From an uncultured Deferribacteres bacterium (lineage in GTDB: Bacteria; Zhuqueibacterota; JdFR-76; DREG01), in assembly GCA_913009825.1 (NCBI GenBank), contig CAJVYQ010000035.1, forward strand, positions 1-49,649: 49,649 nucleotides of DNA. The letters run 5' to 3'. Positions 1-9,031 of this stretch are shown here, in pieces. The notes below the pieces were generated by a model. It worked only from the letters and a program-made list of their open reading frames with translations. It was not told where the DNA came from and did no database searches. The position numbers and the translations under genes are program-made. Positions within the stretch are counted from its first letter, which is position 1. Each line of letters starts with the position of its first letter.

Positions 1-640
1 AAAATGAAAATCTGTTTAGTAATAAAAACAAGCTCAAAAACAAGAGAATCACTCAATTTAGAACGAGATAAAATCCACCGCTGTGAGCAGTAATAATTTG
101 ACTAATTTCTTTTTCTTTGTGTCTCTTGGTGCCTTCCCTGCCCGATGCAGGCAGGGAGACGTTGTAGCTGAATAGTTATATTTTTCGTATTAAACTTTAA
201 ATTTTAAACTTTTAAAGCGACTTTTGCAAATATTTTTCCGAACAAAAGGAGAACCGTAAAAAAATGGGATGGTCCGGATGAGTGAAAAAAGGTGAAACAA
301 ACTTCATGGGGATCAGTATAAAAATGAGATTTTTGGCCTGCTATGTAAAAAAGATTCAACTTTTTTTTACTAAATAGCGTCTTATTCTTTGATTGTGCTT
401 ATTGTGCATACAAAAGGCAGCAAAAACCTCTTTAGGGAAAGATTTAGGCATGTTGGATTCCTGATATGAGAAGAGCCTGCGGCTGAGTTTATCCTGTGTT
501 TGGCGAGCATACGAAGATTATCACGGCCCGGCAAAAGCCCGGCTAAAAATGGCTCGATATGATATCGAATACTTGAAGCAATTGAATCATTAACTCATAA
601 ATAAAGAGAAAAAATTAACAACAAAAGGGAAGGAACACCA
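1..640. other. Intergenic stretch, repeat debris only
   Basis: No coding region is supported here. Bases about 60-176 match the right half of the repeat at 9032-9245 (shared words such as AAAATCCACCGCTG and TTTCTTTTTCTTTGTGT) and end in CTGAATAGTTA, the right end of the dispersed family. The rest, about 180-625, is A/T-rich without a recognisable RNA, promoter or gene. It presumably holds the promoter of the barrel gene that starts at 641, but I cannot point to one. Confidence 0.6.
60..178. repeat. Partial copy of CTGAATAGTTA-ended dispersed repeat
   Basis: The right end reads GCTGAATAGTTATA, and the preceding roughly 110 bases align by eye with the right half of the copy at 9032-9245. An inset GCCCGATGCAGGCAGG corresponds to the GCCTGCATCGGGCAGG seen near the left of the other copy. 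The left end is absent or lies before the window. Confidence 0.6.
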
Positions 641-1966
641 ATGACAAATTCAGTCAGCCGGACGAAAACACGATTAACCGTATTAGTGAAGTTCGTATTC
701 TTATTTATGGCGGGTTTGATTTTTATTTCCACCGCTTTGGCCCAGGAGACGCAAAATAATGAAGTGGAACTGCAGGATAAGGCGATCAAAGTATATTTGG
801 ATGTTTCCCCCTATTCCGAAGATCATATAAAACGGGAGATCGCGTTTGTCAATTATGTCCGGGATCGAAAGCAGGCGCAGGTTTATATCATGCTGACAAC
901 CCAGAGAACGGGAAGCGGCGGCACGGAGAACACGATTTTTTTTATCGGTCAGAAAAATTTAACCGGCAAAAACGATACGCTGAAATATGTATCTCAGCAA
1001 TCGGATACCGAAGAGATTATGCGCGATGGCATTGTAAAAGTGTTGAAAGCGGGCTTGATCCAATACGTTGCCAAAACGCCGCTTTTTAAAGACATCTCGA
1101 TTTCCTACAAGAAAAAATCGGAAATTGAAAAAGTAAAGGATAAATGGAATTACTGGGTATTTAATATCGGTTCGAACGGATTTTTCAACGGACAGGAATC
1201 GAGTAAATCTTTTTCTATCAACAGCTCGCTTTCAGCAGACAGAATTACGCCGGATTGGAAAATCAGTCTGCGTCTGAGCACGGATTACAATGAGAATCGC
1301 TACAGTTTTGGCGATTATTCTGCGAAAATAGTCAGGCGTTCCCACGATTTCAATAGTTTAATTGTTAAAAGTTTAGGGTCGCATTGGTCGGCTGGTTTTT
1401 TCGGCTCCGTAGAGTCCTCTATTTACAGCAATACAAAGATTGGCTTTAATGCAGCACCGGCTTTGGAATATGATCTGTTTCCTTATTCCGAATCGACACG
1501 CAGGGAATTTCGTTTCCTGTACCGGTTAGGTTACGCAAATATCCACTATGAAGAGGAAACCATATTTGACAAATTGAACGATCACTTGTTCATGGAAAGT
1601 TTATCGGCAACTTTCGTGGTTAAAGAAAAATGGGGTTCCGTCACTACGTCATTGAGAGGTTCCCATTATTTTCATGATTTCAGTAAAAATCATTTGGGTC
1701 TCAATTCAAATTTAAATCTGCGACTATTTCAGGGATTTTCAATCAACTTATTTGGCAGCGTTTCTCTGGTGAATGACCAATTGGGATTACGGAAAAGCGA
1801 CTACAGTACAGAAGATATCCTCCTAAACCGAAAGGAACTGTCTACCAGTTACACTTATTTTGCCATGATCGGATTGAATTATCAGTTCGGTTCGATTTTC
1901 AGCAATGTGGTTAATCCGCGCTTTGGCAGCTCCGGCCGCGGACGAACAATGATTATTAGTAATTGA
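641..1966 (+). CDS. Outer-membrane beta-barrel protein, uncharacterised
   Basis: The 441-residue protein has a Sec signal peptide at residues 1-34 (basic start, hydrophobic core, cleavage near STALA-QE). A soluble domain of about residues 40-150 carries YVRDRKQAQVYI and TTQRTGSGG. A long region of alternating aromatic and polar strands follows (about 165-441), typical of an outer-membrane barrel. The domain combination resembles an unnamed family seen in Bacteroidota and relatives; no function is known to me. The ATG at 641 is preceded by AGGAA at 631-635 with a 5-base gap. It stands alone and is closed by an intrinsic terminator at 2025. Barrel assignment is inferred from composition, not structure. 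Confidence 0.75.
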   Translation: MTNSVSRTKTRLTVLVKFVFLFMAGLIFISTALAQETQNNEVELQDKAIKVYLDVSPYSEDHIKREIAFVNYVRDRKQAQVYIMLTTQRTGSGGTENTIFFIGQKNLTGKNDTLKYVSQQSDTEEIMRDGIVKVLKAGLIQYVAKTPLFKDISISYKKKSEIEKVKDKWNYWVFNIGSNGFFNGQESSKSFSINSSLSADRITPDWKISLRLSTDYNENRYSFGDYSAKIVRRSHDFNSLIVKSLGSHWSAGFFGSVESSIYSNTKIGFNAAPALEYDLFPYSESTRREFRFLYRLGYANIHYEEETIFDKLNDHLFMESLSATFVVKEKWGSVTTSLRGSHYFHDFSKNHLGLNSNLNLRLFQGFSINLFGSVSLVNDQLGLRKSDYSTEDILLNRKELSTSYTYFAMIGLNYQFGSIFSNVVNPRFGSSGRGRTMIISN

Positions 1967-2024
1967 TCAAAATTTCACGCCTGTGTGAATTCATTATTTT
2001 TATCCGCTATTTGATCATAAAAAA

Positions 2025-2049
2025 GGTCTGCAATTTGCAGACCTTTTTT
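2025..2049 (+). terminator. Intrinsic terminator after the barrel gene
   Basis: GGTCTGCA and TGCAGACC form a perfect 8-bp stem with an ATT loop, followed directly by a run of T and preceded by a run of A. The A-run means it could also work for minus-strand transcripts arriving from the DUF2905 gene, so it may be bidirectional. Confidence 0.9.
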
Positions 2050-2587
2050 CTTTGGCAATATCCGGCCGTTAAAACATGAAATGAATCGTCTTTGATAACA
2101 CGCCTTCTTGAAGCATCTGTCCCGGCAGGAACAAAATGTTCATAGAAAAGAAAATTGACAAATAAGTTAAAGTCCCATCAGGGACGATATGTGACTCATT
2201 CCTGAATTAGAGTGCAGTTTTATATTCCCCGCCATTCCCCGGAACATGTCTTACCACTTCACTATCACACAAGTAAAATTGTCGCTCTGATCCGCATTGC
2301 TCAATTATACAAGCCAAACCGGCATGTGACGTATGTGTCCTTAAATTTAAAATATAATTTTTAGTAACTATTCAGGTGCCTGTGCCACAAAGACACGAAG
2401 GCACAAAGGTTCACTATAACAATGATCTGTTGTTGTGTCACTTCGTGTCTTAGTGGCTGAATAGTTACAATTTTTATATGAATTGTGGTCTGTTTACCTT
2501 AAAACTTTGAAATTCCGATCCATTAAAATAAAATGGCTGGGAAGCAACAAGATTTACAGGAGCGCTTTGTTTATGAAACCCGGCTCG
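2050..2587. other. Gene-free stretch between convergent genes
   Basis: The stretch lies between the plus-strand barrel gene and the minus-strand DUF2905 gene. It holds the short dispersed word CCCATCAGGGACGATATG near 2168 and the repeat copy at 2364-2468. A reading frame crossing 2483-2812 on the plus strand is antisense to DUF2905 and is not credible. Nothing else is recognised. Confidence 0.6.
2364..2468. repeat. GTAACTATTCAGG repeat, short copy
   Basis: The left end is GTAACTATTCAGG (2364-2376) and the right end CTGAATAGTTAC (2457-2468), giving near-perfect terminal inverted repeats. Inside, AAGACACGAAGGCAC on the left pairs loosely with CTTCGTGTCTT on the right, so the whole 105 bases can fold into one hairpin. 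Confidence 0.85.
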
Positions 2588-2788
2588 CTACTTCCGGTAT
2601 ATCCAGAGCAGGAGAGACAGGATGATGCTGATGAGAAGCATGGTTGTGATGGGAAAATAGATTTTCAGATTGGGCTTGTTGATGAAAATATCACCGGGCA
2701 GCCGTCCGATGGGCAATTTTGCCAGAAAGGGCCAGAGAAGCCCGGCCAGAATGAGAAAAATACCGATTGTAATGAGCAGTTTCTGCAT
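2588..2788 (-). CDS. DUF2905 small membrane protein
   Basis: This 66-residue protein has two hydrophobic segments, at residues 4-24 and about 46-63. Between them is the GRLPGDI..NKPN..IYFPI pattern characteristic of DUF2905. The family is widespread, of fixed small size and unknown function; the length here is normal. It starts 45 bases after the UbiA-family gene on the same strand, so the two are probably cotranscribed. Antisense frames across it are rejected. Confidence 0.85.
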   Translation of the reverse strand: MQKLLITIGIFLILAGLLWPFLAKLPIGRLPGDIFINKPNLKIYFPITTMLLISIILSLLLWIYRK

Positions 2789-2833
2789 AACGTTCCGTTT
2801 CCATCGGTTTAACGACGGAAGCGGTTCTGTTTT

Positions 2834-3742
2834 TTATAACCAAACATTCAAAAATATTCCTGCCGCCACCAGAACGGGTGTGATAATATTCAGCACTACA
2901 TTGCGTCCCATGAAGGGGATCAGATCGGGGATCGATTGGTAATGTTGCGCCACGCCTTTCACCGTCGGGATGGCAATCAAAACGGTGGCCAGTCCGAGCA
3001 ATCCAGCCAAAGGCAACCGACCGGTGGCAAAGCCTGCAATCAGAGCCAAATAAGCGCCGGCAAGAAAAAGAGTGTAAATTTTAACACTTGCCCGGGTGCC
3101 GAGCAGAATGGGAAAATGCTTTCTCCCGATGCTTTGATCTGCTTCCACATCAGGAAATTGGTTGAGCAAAAGCAGGTCGCTAACCAGAAAGAACGGCACA
3201 AGCGATGCGATGAAAGCAGACCAGGAATAAGAGCCGGTCAGGATAAAATCGGTTCCCATCACCATTAGCGGCCCGAATCCCAGGCCCGGCGCAATCAGAC
3301 AGAGGAAAGGATTTTTAGTCAGCCATTTAGTATATGTGAAAATGACGATCAGGCCAAGCAGGCCTAACGGCAGAATCCATATCCCTCTGATAGTCCAGAA
3401 ATAGATGCCGATGGCGGCCGTGATCAACAGAGCGACCAAACCGGTAGCTAACGCCACATTGGCTTTCTGGGGATTTTTAGGCAGAGATTTGCTGCCGCCG
3501 CTGAACGGAGTGGGTTCCGTTTTCAGATCGAGCCCCGATCTGAAGTCGTCATATTCATTAAGCGCATTTACGCTGATGTGGGCGGTTACCGCGCCGATGA
3601 ATGCAAGACTCAGATAAAAAAGGTTAATTTCATGCCCCGTCCACACTGCGGTAGCGAGTCCCAATAAAACACACACCGGCGACAATACTAAAAACGGCAG
3701 GCGCATCGGCCCGATTAAGGATTCTTTGAATGCACGATTCAT
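2834..3742 (-). CDS. UbiA-family prenyltransferase, MenA-like
   Basis: The 302-residue integral membrane protein has about eight or nine transmembrane segments. The two Asp-rich sites of UbiA-superfamily prenyltransferases are visible: NALNEYDDFRSGLD at residues 59-72 and DVEADQSIGRKH near 198-209. These bind the Mg-prenyl-diphosphate that is transferred to an aromatic acceptor. The pattern looks most like MenA-type (1,4-dihydroxy-2-naphthoate) enzymes, but no quinone-pathway genes lie nearby, so the acceptor is unproven. The ATG has GGAG 9 bases upstream. It is followed by DUF2905. Confidence 0.8.
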   Translation of the reverse strand: MNRAFKESLIGPMRLPFLVLSPVCVLLGLATAVWTGHEINLFYLSLAFIGAVTAHISVNALNEYDDFRSGLDLKTEPTPFSGGSKSLPKNPQKANVALATGLVALLITAAIGIYFWTIRGIWILPLGLLGLIVIFTYTKWLTKNPFLCLIAPGLGFGPLMVMGTDFILTGSYSWSAFIASLVPFFLVSDLLLLNQFPDVEADQSIGRKHFPILLGTRASVKIYTLFLAGAYLALIAGFATGRLPLAGLLGLATVLIAIPTVKGVAQHYQSIPDLIPFMGRNVVLNIITPVLVAAGIFLNVWL

Positions 3743-3811
3743 AGATACTGCTCCGTTTTTTTAATAAAAAATCACAGATTTTGTTTTTGTAGCATTTAAT
3801 TTCTGTTTTTG

Positions 3812-3920
3812 GCAGCTACTCAGGTATACTCCATGAATTAACTGTAATCACGCTTCGACTCTCCGCCTGAGGATGGCTATTAAAGCCGGCCTGAACGGAG
3901 CCGGTTGAATGATTGCAGTA
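3812..3920. repeat. Dispersed repeat copy, degenerate right end
   Basis: The left end is GCAGCTACTCAGGTATACTC, followed by the core ATTAACTGTAATCACGCTTC shared with the copies at 7820, 8693 and 26380. The right end (TTGAATGATTGCAGT) is a decayed form of CTGAATAGTTAC. Confidence 0.7.
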
Positions 3921-3947
3921 AAATATCACAGGTCTCCTCTCTCTGCT

Positions 3948-4973
3948 TCATGATTCCTTATCACCGAACTTTTTTGCCTGCTGTAAAGCAATTTCATTTA
4001 CAGCGGACAACGCCTTTAAACCGGAAGCTCCTTCGATGGCTTTTTCCGCAATGCTTTTCACATTGGTCGTTGCACTGCTGATCTGCTGTGTCAGAGTCTT
4101 GATCTGCTCCGCTTGCCGGATAACGGTCTCTTCCAGATTCTTGATTTTCAACTCGGCTACATTCGCCTGTCCCTCATATTCTTTGGCAATTAGTTCCGAT
4201 TTATGCTTTGCTTCTTTTTCGGTTTGGACAATCGCCTCTTTTTTGGCGCCGGCAACGGCTTTTTCGAGTTCTGCAGGAAATGCCTCAACTTTTGCCCTCA
4301 ATTCAACCAATTCCGTTTCACGGGCGGCAACAGCCTTTTCCCGTTCCTCCAATGCTTTTTCCTGAGATTCCTTTTCTTCCCGCAACGCTTTTTTCAATGC
4401 CGCTTTTTCTTCTTCGTAAGTATCCTTCTCCTTCTTTCGTTTTTGCGCCAGGGCATAGGCGTATTCCTCTTCCTCCCGTTTTCTCTCCTTATTTATTTTC
4501 TCATCCCGTTCTTTAATAAATAGATCATGCTCTTTTTGCTCGTCCTGCCGGGCCTTTTTCTTAGCGGCCATTTCTTCTTCGAACCGTTCCTTTTCCTCGT
4601 CATGGTTCCTGATTAAGTTGGCTACCGTTTCCGCCGCAACCTTGATATCATATATTTCTTCAAGATTTTTCTTTTCGATTTCGATAGCGGTTTGAACCTC
4701 GTGCAATTTACCAACTTCAGCGGAAAGGTTGTCGCCCAAATTTGTGAGTGTTTTGCCGATGCTCATACGAAAATCGGTCAGGTGTTTTACAATTTCCTCG
4801 ATGCTCAGGCTGGATGTTTTTTGCAGCAATTCTTCTTCCGCAACCTTCCTGGCCTCTGTTTCTTTTTCGGCACGATTGGCCAGTTTTTCTTTCTCCTGAT
4901 ACCTGGTCAGTAGTTTTTCATAAGCGGAAAGGATGTCCTCTTTCTTGTCTTTCATGGATAATTTTAACTGCAC
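3948..4973 (-). CDS. Long coiled-coil protein, uncharacterised
   Basis: From the GTG at 4973 the product is 341 residues, almost all charged helix. Glu/Lys/Arg-rich heptads dominate about residues 120-260 (stretches such as KERKREEEEYAYA), with a less charged helical head (about 10-110) and tail (about 270-341). No signal peptide, membrane segment or catalytic motif is visible. Coiled coils of this type suggest a filament, scaffold or tether; any role is a guess. The GTG start is chosen because GGGAG sits 7 bases upstream; the ATG six codons later (4955) has no such site. It appears monocistronic. Confidence 0.7.
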   Translation of the reverse strand: MQLKLSMKDKKEDILSAYEKLLTRYQEKEKLANRAEKETEARKVAEEELLQKTSSLSIEEIVKHLTDFRMSIGKTLTNLGDNLSAEVGKLHEVQTAIEIEKKNLEEIYDIKVAAETVANLIRNHDEEKERFEEEMAAKKKARQDEQKEHDLFIKERDEKINKERKREEEEYAYALAQKRKKEKDTYEEEKAALKKALREEKESQEKALEEREKAVAARETELVELRAKVEAFPAELEKAVAGAKKEAIVQTEKEAKHKSELIAKEYEGQANVAELKIKNLEETVIRQAEQIKTLTQQISSATTNVKSIAEKAIEGASGLKALSAVNEIALQQAKKFGDKES

Positions 4974-4980
4974 GGTATTT

Positions 4981-4985
4981 CTCCC
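4981..4985 (-). promoter_or_regulatory. Shine-Dalgarno deciding a GTG start
   Basis: Read on the minus strand this is GGGAG, ending 7 bases before the GTG at 4973. It supports the GTG over the ATG at 4955 and over the longer TTG-initiated frame at 5063. Confidence 0.65.
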
Positions 4986-5063
4986 TGTTTTATGTTGGAT
5001 AGTCTGATTTTCTACATAAAATTTAATACTATTTTTCGCAAAATCAAGTTTGAATTTGCGCAA

Positions 5064-5328
5064 TATTTTAATTAACCCGGGGCGCTGCCCCGGTCTGATT
5101 TATCTCACCCATTCAGGGTGATAAAAATTAGCAGAAATGTGCTTTGAAAGAGTAAAATATACCGGCCCGGTGCGAAGCGCCGGGATTCGAAGTAACGAGT
5201 ATGTTTTATCAGTCCTGAAAGGGCGAAATAAATCTTAAAAATAATGCCTGTGCGCAGCAATAAATGAGTGTGGAGCACTCCTTAGCTTAAATATTTCAAA
5301 GAATTAAAATATTACGAATTTGCCGTTT
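5064..5328. repeat. Intergenic stretch with GGGGCGCTGCCCC and CCTGAAAGGGCG repeats
   Basis: No gene lies between the coiled-coil gene and rho. The stretch contains CCCGGGGCGCTGCCCCGG (5076-5093), a palindrome-like word CCCGGTGCGAAGCGCCGGG (about 5165-5183) and TCCTGAAAGGGCGAAATA (about 5212-5229). The same words occur in the element at 34902-35125, so this is a second copy of that repeat family. GTGGAGCACTCC near 5270 is a further small palindrome. Confidence 0.65.
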
Positions 5329-6465
5329 TCAACGTTTGGATAAAACTTGCCGGATCAATTCTTCGTTGGAATCTGTTTGCTTCATCAGCCAGAGCAATTT
5401 GGTCATGGCTTCGGTGACTGTTAAGCCTGCCATTTCCCGGCGCAACAGACTTGAAGCGGTCAGCGCTTCTTTTTCAAAAAGGAGTTCTTCCCGTCGTGTA
5501 GCGCTGGCGTTCAGATCGAAGGCCGGGAAAATACGCCGGTCCGCCAGTTCCCTGCTTAGCACCAGTTCGCTGTTTCCGGTACCCTTGAATTCCTCAAATA
5601 TCACCTGGTCCATTCTGGATCCGGTATCGATCAAAGCGGTGCCGATGATCGTCAGGGAGCCGCCGCCTTGTTGTTCATCGATTTTACGGGCGCTGCCTAA
5701 GAAGTGTTTCGGCCGTTCCAGCGAAAGGGCATCCAATCCGCCGGAAAGGGTGCGTCCGCTACCGGACTGGACGGTGTTGTAAGTCCGGGATAAGCGTGTG
5801 ATGGAATCCAAAATGATAACGACATTTTCACCCAATTCAACATGGCGCCGGGCACGCTGCAGGGTCATCTCGGCAATTTTAATGTGGCGTTCCGGCGGGA
5901 AATCGAAACTGGAAGAGATGACTTCGCCGTAACCGCAGGCTTGTATCTCCGTCACTTCCTCCGGGCGTTCATCCACAAGAAGAATGTAGAGGGTGCAGTC
6001 GGGATAATTTTTGGTAATCCCTTCGGCGATGGCTTGCAGCACCATGGTTTTCCCCGCTTTTGGCGGCGACACGATAAGAGCCCGTTGTCCCTTGCCAAAA
6101 GGGCAGAACAGATCGATGATCCGGTTCGTGTAATCCGGTTCACCCAATCGCATCATATCACAGCTTAGTTTCAATTGTTCTTCGGGATGAACGGCATTCA
6201 AACGGTTGAAATGGGGTCTGGTTTTAATCTCATCGAGAGAACGGTTGTTAACAGATATAACTTCCGTCAATTCAGGCTTTTTCCCCGGTTCATCAGAAAC
6301 ACTGATCTCGCCTTTAATCTCATCCCCTGCGCGCAAACCGTGTTCACGAATCAAATTCCGGTCGACAAAAATATCGGTTTGACCGGGCAGAAAAAAATCT
6401 TCACGCCGGCGGATAAAACCGGCGCCGCTGCTGAGTACATCCAAAATGCCGATATATTTTTCCAT
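5329..6465 (-). CDS. rho: Transcription termination factor Rho, short form
   Basis: This is a hexameric RNA helicase that terminates transcription. The 378-residue product holds the cold-shock-like RNA-binding domain (residues 1-75, RNP1-like GAGFIRR at 14-20), then the RecA-type motor. Visible motor motifs are Walker A SPPKAGKTM (133-141), catalytic Glu in LLVDERPEEV (about 162-171), Walker B VVIILD (215-220), Q-loop LSGGLDAL (240-247) and an R-loop segment EEFKGTGNSE. The N-terminal helical Rho_N domain and the acidic or basic inserts of many Rho proteins are missing. The protein is thus at the short end of the family (E. coli Rho has 419 residues). The start has AAGGTGAT upstream. It lies 38 bases behind an RRM gene on the same strand, so the two are likely cotranscribed. 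Confidence 0.95.
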   Translation of the reverse strand: MEKYIGILDVLSSGAGFIRRREDFFLPGQTDIFVDRNLIREHGLRAGDEIKGEISVSDEPGKKPELTEVISVNNRSLDEIKTRPHFNRLNAVHPEEQLKLSCDMMRLGEPDYTNRIIDLFCPFGKGQRALIVSPPKAGKTMVLQAIAEGITKNYPDCTLYILLVDERPEEVTEIQACGYGEVISSSFDFPPERHIKIAEMTLQRARRHVELGENVVIILDSITRLSRTYNTVQSGSGRTLSGGLDALSLERPKHFLGSARKIDEQQGGGSLTIIGTALIDTGSRMDQVIFEEFKGTGNSELVLSRELADRRIFPAFDLNASATRREELLFEKEALTASSLLRREMAGLTVTEAMTKLLWLMKQTDSNEELIRQVLSKR

Positions 6466-6503
6466 AAATGATCACCTTTACTTGTTTTGTTCTTCTCCAA
6501 TAA

Positions 6504-6812
6504 TCAAAATCTTTTTCCGCCGCCGCGGGTTAGTTTGCCGCCTCTGACGCCGGAACTACGCAGATAGGGTCGGCGTTGCCGGGCTTCACTTACTTTTATC
6601 ACTTGTCCTTTTAACTCTGTGCCATCCAGCTTTTTGATGGCCGTTTCCGCTTTGGTTTTGTCAGGCATATCAACAAAGCCAAAACCCCTTGATTCACCGT
6701 TTTCATGATCCAAAATGATTTTGGTAGTGCCGACTTCGCCATAGACTGAAAAAGCGTTTTGCATATCGTTCTGATCCACCTCTGTTGCTAAATTGCCCAC
6801 ATAAATGTTCAT
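6504..6812 (-). CDS. RRM-domain RNA-binding protein
   Basis: The 102-residue protein consists of one RNA recognition motif with RNP2 NIYVGNL (residues 2-8) and RNP1 RGFGFVDM (42-49), plus a Gly/Arg/Lys-rich tail (from about 84). It belongs to the small single-RRM proteins of bacteria, best known from cyanobacteria, where they bind RNA and respond to cold. The ATG follows GAGGAG with a 6-base gap. It is directly upstream of rho, which makes a role in RNA fate plausible. A paralogue lies at 8206-8580. Confidence 0.93.
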   Translation of the reverse strand: MNIYVGNLATEVDQNDMQNAFSVYGEVGTTKIILDHENGESRGFGFVDMPDKTKAETAIKKLDGTELKGQVIKVSEARQRRPYLRSSGVRGGKLTRGGGKRF

Positions 6813-6901
6813 GTAATTCTCCTCAATTATTAAATTGATGAAGCGTAAAATGTCGTGTCTGTTCGAATCGTTGTACGTCCAAATCAGTAATGCAAAATGA
6901 A

Positions 6902-7738
6902 TTATATTACATTTTTTTCAGATTGAAGAATCTTTGCAAGCTTGTTGTAGGTTACGGGATAAACAGTTTGGTCGCCACCGATGAATTGATGCCAGTTGTT
7001 TGGCGATAATAATTTTTCGAAAGCCATTCCGGTTGTCAATTTACTGTGGGTCCAGATTTCTATTTCCGCGCCAAATTGCTTTCCCAGTTCCGCACCAATT
7101 TTTTTCAGAATCACCACGCCTTTTTTATGTTTGGATTCTATTTCAATTTCAAAATGACGAATAAGGCGGTTCCGGATTTTGTAAAAAACCGTATCGATTA
7201 CCAATTCGGCAAAAATCGTCTCTGAATTCTCTGCGGTAATGTTTCTGACTTTTCGCTCCGTTTCGCGGTTCTGAATAATGTGCAAACCCAGGCTCCGCAA
7301 TATCTCCAGAGCGTTATCTCGATCTGAATTTACCTCCGGTTCCTGCAGAGCAATGCCGTCGGCAGATAACGCCGAAAGAATTTCGGTCAAGCCTTCGGGA
7401 GACCATCTCACTTCAATCTCGAGCCGTTCCACTCCGCCCCATTCGGTTGTTTTGGCTTCCCCTTTGATGGTAAGCAGCAGGTTTTGTCCGACTTCCCTTA
7501 ACCTGAGTGACAGCTTTTTTTTATACAGTTGGTTATCCCGGGTGTCCCAATAAATATCATGATTGATTTTTGTTTTTTGAACCCGCAAAGGAAAGCCGGA
7601 AATTGAATCCAGAGCAGCAATTCGGGAAGCAATTTCGATGGGGTGTTCCGAGCGGATAATGAACGTTGTCTCAAGTTCTGTCGGATGCTGTGATTTAAGT
7701 TTATTCACCATACGGAATTTTAGTTTTACCGGGATCAT
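6902..7738 (-). CDS. CYTH-domain protein (triphosphate tunnel family)
   Basis: The 278-residue protein has the order of conserved charged strands of CYTH proteins: ELETTF (21-26), SLRLRE, LLTIKGE, RLEIEV, ELVIDTV and HFEIEIE. CYTH proteins form an eight-stranded tunnel that binds triphosphates (inorganic triphosphate, ATP or thiamine triphosphate) with a metal ion. The N-terminal ExExK signature is altered, with Thr in place of Lys. No CHAD domain is attached. The substrate cannot be told. The ATG at 7738 has no good Shine-Dalgarno; a second ATG at 7711 is possible. Confidence 0.8.
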   Translation of the reverse strand: MIPVKLKFRMVNKLKSQHPTELETTFIIRSEHPIEIASRIAALDSISGFPLRVQKTKINHDIYWDTRDNQLYKKKLSLRLREVGQNLLLTIKGEAKTTEWGGVERLEIEVRWSPEGLTEILSALSADGIALQEPEVNSDRDNALEILRSLGLHIIQNRETERKVRNITAENSETIFAELVIDTVFYKIRNRLIRHFEIEIESKHKKGVVILKKIGAELGKQFGAEIEIWTHSKLTTGMAFEKLLSPNNWHQFIGGDQTVYPVTYNKLAKILQSEKNVI

Positions 7739-8205
7739 AAATAGCTAATCTTTTGTGCGGAGTGCACTTTTTATCATCCTGAACCCCTTTCTCTGCCACC
7801 AATTTTTTTAATTGTACGGGCAACTATTCAGGTATGCCCTATATTAACTATAATCACGCTTCGAATCCCCGGCGCAGGCCTGAGAGTAGAGCCGGAGGCT
7901 TACAGGGCAACAACTAACCGGCACACCTGAAATGGTTACTTGTACAGAATAATTACGAGAAAAGTAAATACCTGATAAGAATCCTGATTGGATTGAACCG
8001 GTTTTTTAAATCTCGATTACAAAGGAATCAAAACAAATAAAGAGCTTGCTTCAGACCGAATAATCAAATTCCTGAATTGAAAAAATAATTCGCAGAATGT
8101 CTAAATTATATAATTTATTCGAGAAGGTATATCAAAGTAATTTACAGAAAGCTATTTGTCAAGTGAAATTTTATCTCATAAAAAAATTGGGAAAATTTAT
8201 TATGG
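7739..8205. other. Gene-free stretch with one repeat copy
   Basis: It contains the dispersed repeat at 7820-7939. The remaining 8-kb-side bases (about 7940-8205) are A/T-rich without a recognisable gene, RNA or terminator. Confidence 0.55.
7820..7939. repeat. GCAACTATTCAGGTATGCC repeat copy
   Basis: The left end GCAACTATTCAGGTATGCC and the core TTAACTATAATCACGCTTCG match the other copies. The right end CACACCTGAAATGGTTAC is an inverted match with one inserted base. Confidence 0.8.
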
Positions 8206-8580
8206 CTAGTAAGAGCCGTTATTCTGACTAAGGTTTGTTTGTGGGTTACGGTTGCGTCGCGCCGTGCTTACTTTCACTACATTCCCTTTTAGAGTAGTAC
8301 CATCCAGATTCTTGATGGCGGATTTTGCTTCTCCCGGTGCAGGCATCTCGATAAAACCAAATCCCCTGGACAGACCGCTTTCATAATCTTTCACAACTTT
8401 CACATCGGTAATGGTACCGAACTGAGCAAAAGTTTCACGAAGATCCGCTTCGGTCACTTCCGGGGCAAGATTGCCAACATAAATATTCATACCATTTTGC
8501 TGATTTCCGTTACTTCCATTTTGTCCTAAATAATGTAAGTATGAAATAGCACTTCGATCATCTTTTCTTCTTATCTGCAT
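8206..8580 (-). CDS. RRM-domain RNA-binding protein with N-terminal extension
   Basis: The 124-residue protein has an RRM with RNP2 NIYVGNL (32-38) and RNP1 RGFGFIEM (72-79), close to the protein at 6504-6812. A roughly 30-residue Gly/Asn/Gln-rich leader precedes it and an Asn/Gln-rich tail follows. The longer start at 8580 is preferred because GAGGAG lies 8 bases upstream (TGAGGAGTAAATTATG). The inner ATG before NIYVGNL has none. Monocistronic, flanked by repeats on both sides. Confidence 0.9.
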   Translation of the reverse strand: MQIRRKDDRSAISYLHYLGQNGSNGNQQNGMNIYVGNLAPEVTEADLRETFAQFGTITDVKVVKDYESGLSRGFGFIEMPAPGEAKSAIKNLDGTTLKGNVVKVSTARRNRNPQTNLSQNNGSY

Positions 8581-8692
8581 AATTTACTCCTCACTTTCCT
8601 AAACAACATCATGGTTACATTTTCATTTTTTATGTTGTTTAAACTAATTAACAAATAAATGGGAAAACCTATTCCCGAACATTTAAATATCT

Positions 8693-8889
8693 GTAATTAC
8701 TCAAGTATGCTTTGTGAATTAGCTGTAATTACGCTTCAACTCCTTGCCCGCAAAGGCGGGCAGGCCCGCAGCAGGCGGGCAAGCGCTCAGCATGGCTATT
8801 TAAGCCGGCCTGAGCCCTTCGTCAAGCTCAGGATAAACCCGGTCGAAGGCTTCCTGCACATCAAACAGTAAGCATACCTGAGTAGTTAC
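8693..8889. repeat. Long copy of the GTAACTATTCAGG family with insert
   Basis: The left end GTAATTACTCAAGTATGCT and the right end AGCATACCTGAGTAGTTAC are inverted repeats. The core ATTAGCTGTAATTACGCTTC matches other copies. This copy is longer because its middle holds a direct-repeat-like GCCCGCAAAGGCGGGCAGGC segment and a GAGCCCTTCGTCAAGCTCAG segment. Confidence 0.85.
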
Positions 8890-9031
8890 AAATATCTTTG
8901 TGTTTCCTGTTTTGAAGAGTGCAGTTCACAAAACTTTTGTTGTTTTGGTTTACTTCGCAATAATCCAAAATGTTTCATTTAGGATGAATCGGTCGTCATT
9001 TTTCTGTTTGGGGCAAATTCTTTGTTTAATT

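Noticed and set aside
2483-3268. Plus-strand frames opposite DUF2905 and the UbiA-like gene
   Set aside because: Antisense to genes with family-specific motifs.
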